This document shows, piece after piece, positions 58,201 through 64,000 of a stretch of 64,000 nt of DNA; the first letter of the stretch is position 1, and every line of letters starts with the position of its first letter. Origin of the DNA: Holacanthus passer (taxonomy: Eukaryota; Chordata; Actinopteri; Pomacanthidae); NCBI GenBank assembly GCA_025331565.1, contig JAFREQ010000181.1, positions 62,001 through 126,000 of the forward strand, in the 5' to 3' direction. Under the pieces are notes generated by a model, which saw nothing but the letters and a program-made list of their open reading frames with translations, ran no database searches and was not told where the DNA came from. The position numbers were made by a program, and so were the translations under genes.

Positions 58201-60648
58201 TGTCTACCTGAAGTAGATATCTCCATAGTTACTGTTGCTAGGTGCCTCCCAGGTCAGCTGAACTTTCTTCCTCTTGGCTCCTGAAGCCTGACTGACAGTC
58301 GAGTTCTGGATACACACACACACATTTGTTTGTATCACTATACCTGTGGGGACATTGCACAGACATAATGCATTCCCTTGCCCCTTACCCCTAACCATCA
58401 CAACTGAATTCCTAAACCTAACCCTAACCTAATTCTAACCCTAAAACCAAATCATCTCAAAAAGCCAATTGGACCAGAGCCTCAATTTTGTCCCCACAGT
58501 GACAGGAAGTCCTTGTGAGTTGGCGTGCAGTCCCCAACAGGATATAAAAACAAAAAGACACACACACACACTTCGTCCTCACAAAGATACAATAAAAAAA
58601 CAAGCCCCCCTCCCCACTCACTAGAAGTTTGTTCAGCCTTTTAGAGAGTGTGACTCTGGCATGTTCTCATATTTAGTCGAAACAGCTGAGGTGTAACATT
58701 CACACATACCTCCATGTTTTTACAGTGCAGTGCAGTGAACAGGGTGCTGTTGATGTTGGTGAACTTTCCTACAGGCCACAGCAGAGCTGGAAGCAGAAAA
58801 CACAGAGTTCATTCCACACAGGTGCTGCAGCGAAATCTGTCCCCCTAACAACTTACTAATACATTTCTCATAATGTGTCTTAGCCTTTGTAGGTGTACAA
58901 AAATGAAAGTGATATAAAAATCTAAACTCATTTTACTGATGACAGCAGCTGAAGAAGTGTCCTTATAATGAACTCTAATATTTCAATTACAAACCACAAG
59001 CACCCACTGACTCCACAGAACACACTGACAGGGACATTACAGTTACTACTGAAGGGGTGACACCATTTTAGGTGTGACAAATCTTGACACAACACCAGCA
59101 TGAGGTACCAGCACAGAAAACTGGAACCCAAACCTGGTTACCATGACAACTGCATCTGTAGTGCTCACTGTAAGCCACAGGCTAATGTCACAGTTCTCCT
59201 ACTTCATCACTTTTACAGATGAAATGCAGAGCAACATTGAAGCAGTCAAACATTGAAGATTTTGTTTTACCCTGTCCCTCCCGGCTCCTGGCCTGTAACA
59301 GGAAGCCCTGGAAGTCTGTGGAGCTGTTCTTCACCACCTCCACTGTCACTGCAAGGAGCGAATTAGAGAGGTGAGAGGAAGGGGGTAACATGGGTAAACA
59401 AGAGAAAGGTGTGTTATTCAGAAGCAAAGGGATAAGAAGGAAATTTAGAATTTCTCTGCAGGCCATTTTATGATGCTGGAGGAGAGGAAGAGTGGGACTG
59501 GAAGACTGAGGTCACAGTAATTTCCCCTAAATGTGACCTTTGACCCCTGGGGTCATACCACCCCTGGGATGGAAGGTGGAGTTGGAAAGATTTCAGGGTG
59601 GAGTCGAAAGGGAAGGTGGAAAGGGGAGGCCAGAGGGTGAGGAGGAGTGAAGAGCAGAGGGATAACACAGAGAAAAAGAGAGGGAGAAAGTAGAGCCTGG
59701 AGGGAGAGAGGAGATATGTACAAAAACACAGTGAAGTCACAGATGTATGAAGAACACAATCAAAAATATTCAGAAGTGTCTATCACCATAAACGGAGCTA
59801 CTTGAAATTTTGAACTGACTTTTCTTTTTCATTGGAATTAACCGAATGCCCAGATTTATTTAGTTTAACATTGGCGTAATGACAAAATGCAGGATGCACA
59901 GTGGAGTGTGGCTTCTGTCAAATGGATTTGTTTGTGAGGTCAGTTTCATTGCAGGTAAATGTTGTTGAGTACTTGTTAGTGAAAGGTTGTGTGCAAACTC
60001 AACCATTTTTTATTTCAATTTGCAACAACATGCACATTTTATTTGTTACTAATTTGTCTTCTGTTTTAATTTCATTTTGGAATTTGATTTAAAGCTTTTT
60101 TTTTCAACTTCCAAAGCAAAAAGTCGTTCTTGATCGTGGGATAAGTATGTGTTCTCAGATTCCTATCATAATTACCAATTGTCACACATGATTATCTATT
60201 CTCATCAGATCCACCTGATGTGTATCCTGCAAATCAGCCTGCATCCATCTGTAATACTGAGCTGTAACAGGTCTCACACATAGAGACAATCTGGAGTCTC
60301 CGCTTCACCCAGGTTATGACTCTAAGAGACGATCAGATCGGATTCACAAACATCAAATGTTAAATATCATAAACTGGCTTTATATAAAACAAATCATTAT
60401 CATGAGAATGATTTGCTTTGCTCAGAAGTGTTGCTCCACAGACCTGTAATGACTTCACCAGGCCTGTAGGTGGCACTAGATGCAGTCAGTGTGAATGGTG
60501 GGCTGCTGGTGGAGGGGGTGAAGGGCGGATGTACAGGCATCATGTTGCCACAGGAGATCGCCACCGAGCCATTAGGGAAACACACACACTCCTCCACGCG
60601 CCACACACACACCACTGCGAGAAGCAACATGGTGTCTGAGAGAGGCAT
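57631..60648 (-). CDS. Secreted Reeler-domain protein with probable GPI anchor
   Basis: Six exons join in frame to 609 nt (202 residues): 60648-60444, 59348-59271, 58786-58710, 58305-58208, 57883-57793 and 57690-57631. Parts in order: signal peptide (MPLSDTMLLLAVVCVWRVEEC), Reeler start CFPNGSVAISCGNM, TYRPGEVITVTVEVV, core FQGFLLQARS, VQLTWEAPSN, and FWVQLNSS. After a small-residue stretch (SSGNSAAG) the last exon is a hydrophobic tail (VFSSSVLLFINLLSLSAYC), as expected for a GPI-anchor signal; no DOMON or cytochrome domain follows. It is closest to the N-terminus of FRRS1. The ATG is again the first codon after a splice acceptor. Role unknown; insect Reeler-only relatives are induced in immunity. 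Donor phases all agree, so the model is firm; the membrane anchor is inferred. Confidence 0.87.
58169..58194. repeat. (TG)n microsatellite
   Basis: TG run just beyond the donor of the exon at 58208-58305. A CA run precedes the acceptor of the same exon. Confidence 0.85.
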
Positions 60649-60659
60649 CTGAAACAGAG

Positions 60660-62957
60660 AGAGAGCAGGAGAGAGTGGGGCCACTTTAAGGCTGGAATCA
60701 ATGTCCCATTCCCCACATGCATGTGACATCAAATACACACTTTTTCTTTCAGGTCACATCTTCTCAATTCTCCTGAACTTAGAGCCTCACTGTTTTCTTT
60801 TCTGGCCTTCAGAAGCTGAAAAATGCCCCCACCTCACTTCTACCAATCCTTAACAATCACTGGGGAAGCAACGAAGAACAAAGTGGAATTTTAGTCAAAT
60901 GAAAATTAGCCAGATAGCGTCAGTGAACTCATGTTTGTCCATTTTCCTGACATAAATTCTATTCATTCAACTTTGTTTCACTCCATGTTTTCCCCTGATC
61001 ATCCATGCCCTCCAGTTTGAGAACAACTGACTTAAAGCAACAATAAGTTATCAACGTGTAACCAGCACATGAAGAAGAAGGAAGGTATACAGGTGAAATG
61101 AGACCCCTCGATGATGGGCAAGACAAGAGGAGACTCAGACATGCTACCTCATCTGGCTTTTACTGAGCAGGTGATGGTTGTCTTCCCAGAGAGCCAGTAA
61201 TCTCAAACGCTCCAGAGGCATTGCTAAGTAAACTAAGCTTTAATCTACAGTGGAAATAGTTAAAGGCTAAATCTGGGATTGTCTATTTTTCCCATTGTCA
61301 ATGAATCCCATGAAGAGCCCAAAGTCAACAATGTGCAGACTGTGTTATTTTGAAGTACCTGTATGTTCCTTGATCAAATCCATTTGATGTTATTTTATAC
61401 TTATACTCGATTACATTACAGAGGGAAATGTTTTACTTTTTACTCTGCTACATTTATTTGACAGATACAGTTACCAGCTACTTTACACATGGACATTTTT
61501 ACATAGGCTTATAAAACACAGCACCTTGTTCAAGATGAAATCAGTGCTTCCCAACTATTTGACATTCAATTGCATAAAAAGTAGTTACAACTACCACAAC
61601 TACAACAGTGAACTGCTGGTCACATACACACTGACACATCCGTGTTAAAAATCTAATAATGTCATATATAATAATGTATAAGTCACAGGGGCATTTTATA
61701 CTTGGAGTAAGTACATTTGTACTTTTGATATTTGAAGTACATTTTGCTAGTAATACTTCTGTATTCGAACTTAAGAAATATTTTGAATGTAGGAACTGTA
61801 CATATAATAGAGAATTTTTGCTGTGCTGGTACTTTTGTTTAAGTTAAGCATCTGAGTACCTTTTCCACTGTTCAGTGCAAGAGTGGGACTCTATGTGCCA
61901 TGGGAAGCTCTATGGCACAGAGGAATAAGATATACAGCATATCAGGCTTTAGATATACACACAGTATTTGTTAGTATTGTTGGTTCTTTATTTTTATATA
62001 AGAAAAATACAGAATATTGACAACATTGTCCTTTATGCAATAGCAAAGGTACCACTGAGAAAAAAAGCAGTTAGGACTCACTACAGATACTTCAGCTCCT
62101 GACTACATGAAAGCTCCTTCATAAAAGACAGGAATGAAAAACTTTTAGGGTCAAAAATTATGACTGCATTTACATTAGACTACACAAAATAACCCTTTTA
62201 CTCCATTAATACTAACACAACTACTAATAAAACCACCACCATTGAAAACGTTTTTTTTAAATGTCTGATTGTAAAGTTTCATTCAGGAGCTTACTATTCA
62301 TAAAAGCCCACAAAACTAATAATAATATGAATTTTACATATAGAGCACCAGATGGAGGCATCACACGTCATCCAACCTTTCATCTGCTTCTATCTTCCTA
62401 AAATAACATTCCGAATGTTGGCAAATAGATTTTTCACAGCACACTGAAGTGAGGCATTGACTGTGGGAAAAACATTCAGAAACCTACAGCTATTTCCAGC
62501 ACTTCAGGCATGATGTGTTCAAAACTTCAATCACAGGTTCATATCCTGTTTGTCTTTTCATCCTCACAAAAATAACTTCCTACCTGTTTGTTTTGAATCT
62601 CTCATTTACCAAACCTATATTGGATTCAATTTACACTTAGTTCAATTGTCAAATTTCTTCAATATAAAAAAAACAACCAAAAAACAAAACACTTATGGTA
62701 CAAACAGGCTGCCATTTTCAATCTATTAAAAACACCTGGAAATAAATCAAAGTAGAGCACTAACACACTAACATATGCTTTAGAATTGTATTTAAACTGA
62801 CTAACCTAAGTTTGCTTTAAATTTCATATATTTTGTATAATATCTTATAACTTAGGTGCAGTGTTACACTGAATCCCATCTACTACATAGAACATGGATC
62901 ACCCACCTAAACATTTTAAGATCAGGTGACTTATTTAGTCCAGGTGAAAGTACTTAC
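60660..62957 (-). other. Probable first intron of the Reeler gene
   Basis: AT-rich sequence without exon-like stretches. It runs from the acceptor at 60649-60650 up to a strong minus-strand donor at 62957. Confidence 0.4.
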
Positions 62958-62980
62958 CTTGTCTCGAGTTGTTGGTCTAC
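62958..62980 (-). other. Candidate 5' UTR exon of the Reeler gene
   Basis: On the minus strand a good donor (CAAG followed by GTAAGTAC) ends at 62958. Since the start-codon exon begins at a splice acceptor, a leader exon must exist upstream and this donor is the best seen. The 5' limit is unknown; the stretch beyond is a CA repeat (62983-63010). Confidence 0.35.
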
Positions 62981-63010
62981 CTGCAGACACACACACACAC
63001 ACACACACAC

Positions 63011-64000
63011 AGGTTTATCAAGGATCTTTTTTAGCTATGATAAAATGACAGATCAAATGTTTCTGAATCTTGTCAACATTGCAAATGAAATCACCTGGAG
63101 GTCCTCCTCTGTAACCCAAACATGCAGAGTGCCTTGTTGAGACCGGCTCAGATGAGTAATTGGTGTGTATTCATGTGTGTGATGTGGTTTCACCAAGGAG
63201 TCATCCATTGGGATCCCATCTCTTGTAACCATGACAATGCTAATTGTGTGTGGTAAGAGGGGCGAGTATCTAAACAACACAACGGTCAATTATGACACTC
63301 TCACATGCACACCAGAGGAAACAGGTCATGTTTCAGAAGATAGCATAATTAGTGCCCACAGTTCCCCTCTGTTCATTCACTCAAGCATATAGCCTTGTAG
63401 CTCCACTATTTGCTTTCATACCACCCCAGCTTGGATTACCATGGTTAAGCTGACAACCATTGAAATCTAAGCCTTTTGCTTCTACTTTGGTCAGTTGCTT
63501 GGTTTCCGGGTCTTCACCTTGTTATTCAGTTGTCTTCCTCCATCTTCTCAGAAAGCTTCATTCCCTGCATGCAGGGCAGTTCTGTGTCCTGTGCTCCGTC
63601 CACAGTCAGTCCAGCGTTTGTCACAAAGAGGAGCAGCAATCAGAGGTCAGACACAGGTGCTTGTCAAAAACAGTTGATCATTTATTCTTTATGTGTGATA
63701 CAGTAAGCAAAAACAACAACAGCAGCTCTGTGGGCAACAACAGGTAAAGACAGTGACAGTCAAGTGTACACAGTGTATTGGATAGATGTGTGTTTGACCC
63801 CAAACATTTTCACCCCCAGCCATGTTGGTGTAGCACCAGACTTCTGCCATGTGCGTGTATTACTCTCCATTTTCAACCAGGCAACTCAAGTGATGTGTTT
63901 TCATTTAGTTTCTTGTTGAACAGTCACATGTGAAATGTCTACAGGAGGACAACCAGGTGCTCAGAAGTTACTGCACCTGCACATATGACTTTTCACAGCA
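63011..64000. other. Right flank, no gene recognised
   Basis: Open frames on both strands up to about 95 codons were read; none resembles a known family or has convincing splice sites. Confidence 0.45.

Noticed and set aside
63053..63289. 78-codon minus-strand open frame near the right edge
   Set aside because: No homology recognised, no splice sites in register, and composition like the surrounding intergenic DNA.

Overview
The window is vertebrate nuclear DNA. It is most likely from a percomorph-type teleost: short introns, abundant CA/GT microsatellites, relics of hAT and Tc1/mariner transposons, a tRNA-derived SINE and LINE-like 3' tails of kinds common in bony fish. The species cannot be named from the sequence. 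The gene order (a ferric-chelate-reductase-type gene on the minus strand, then AGL on the plus strand) matches the vertebrate FRRS1-AGL neighbourhood.

Layout. 1-10.9 kb is gene-poor. It holds a TATA-bearing, CpG-rich putative promoter at about 1.04-1.45 kb, a long CT tract and an 800-bp CAGA/CAGG array. 10.9-20.0 kb is FRRS1 on the minus strand: 16 coding exons that join in frame to 601 codons (signal peptide, Reeler, DOMON, cytochrome b561), with a 5' UTR exon and TATA box near 19.99 kb. 23.96-55 kb is AGL (glycogen debranching enzyme) on the plus strand: a 5' UTR exon plus 34 coding exon positions joining to 1536 codons. 57.6-60.65 kb, minus strand, is a six-exon gene for a 202-residue secreted Reeler-domain protein with a hydrophobic C-terminal tail that looks like a GPI-anchor signal. 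It is a probable paralogue of the FRRS1 N-terminus. The rest is intergenic DNA with repeats.

The main discovery candidate lies inside AGL. The exon encoding the catalytic acid/base glutamate of the 4-alpha-glucanotransferase site is present twice in tandem (40722-40845 and 41175-41298). Both copies are 124 nt, have the same phase, keep splice sites and open frames, and are 73% identical in protein. Because 124 is not a multiple of three, using both or neither gives an early stop, so only one copy per mRNA is productive: the signature of mutually exclusive exons. The 329-nt intron between them is rich in pyrimidine tracts and has a TGCATG (RBFOX-type) motif. The gene could therefore make two debranching enzymes that differ only around the transferase active site.

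All exon boundaries were placed by eye from splice consensus, reading frame and remembered family sequence. No alignment, expression data or database search was available.
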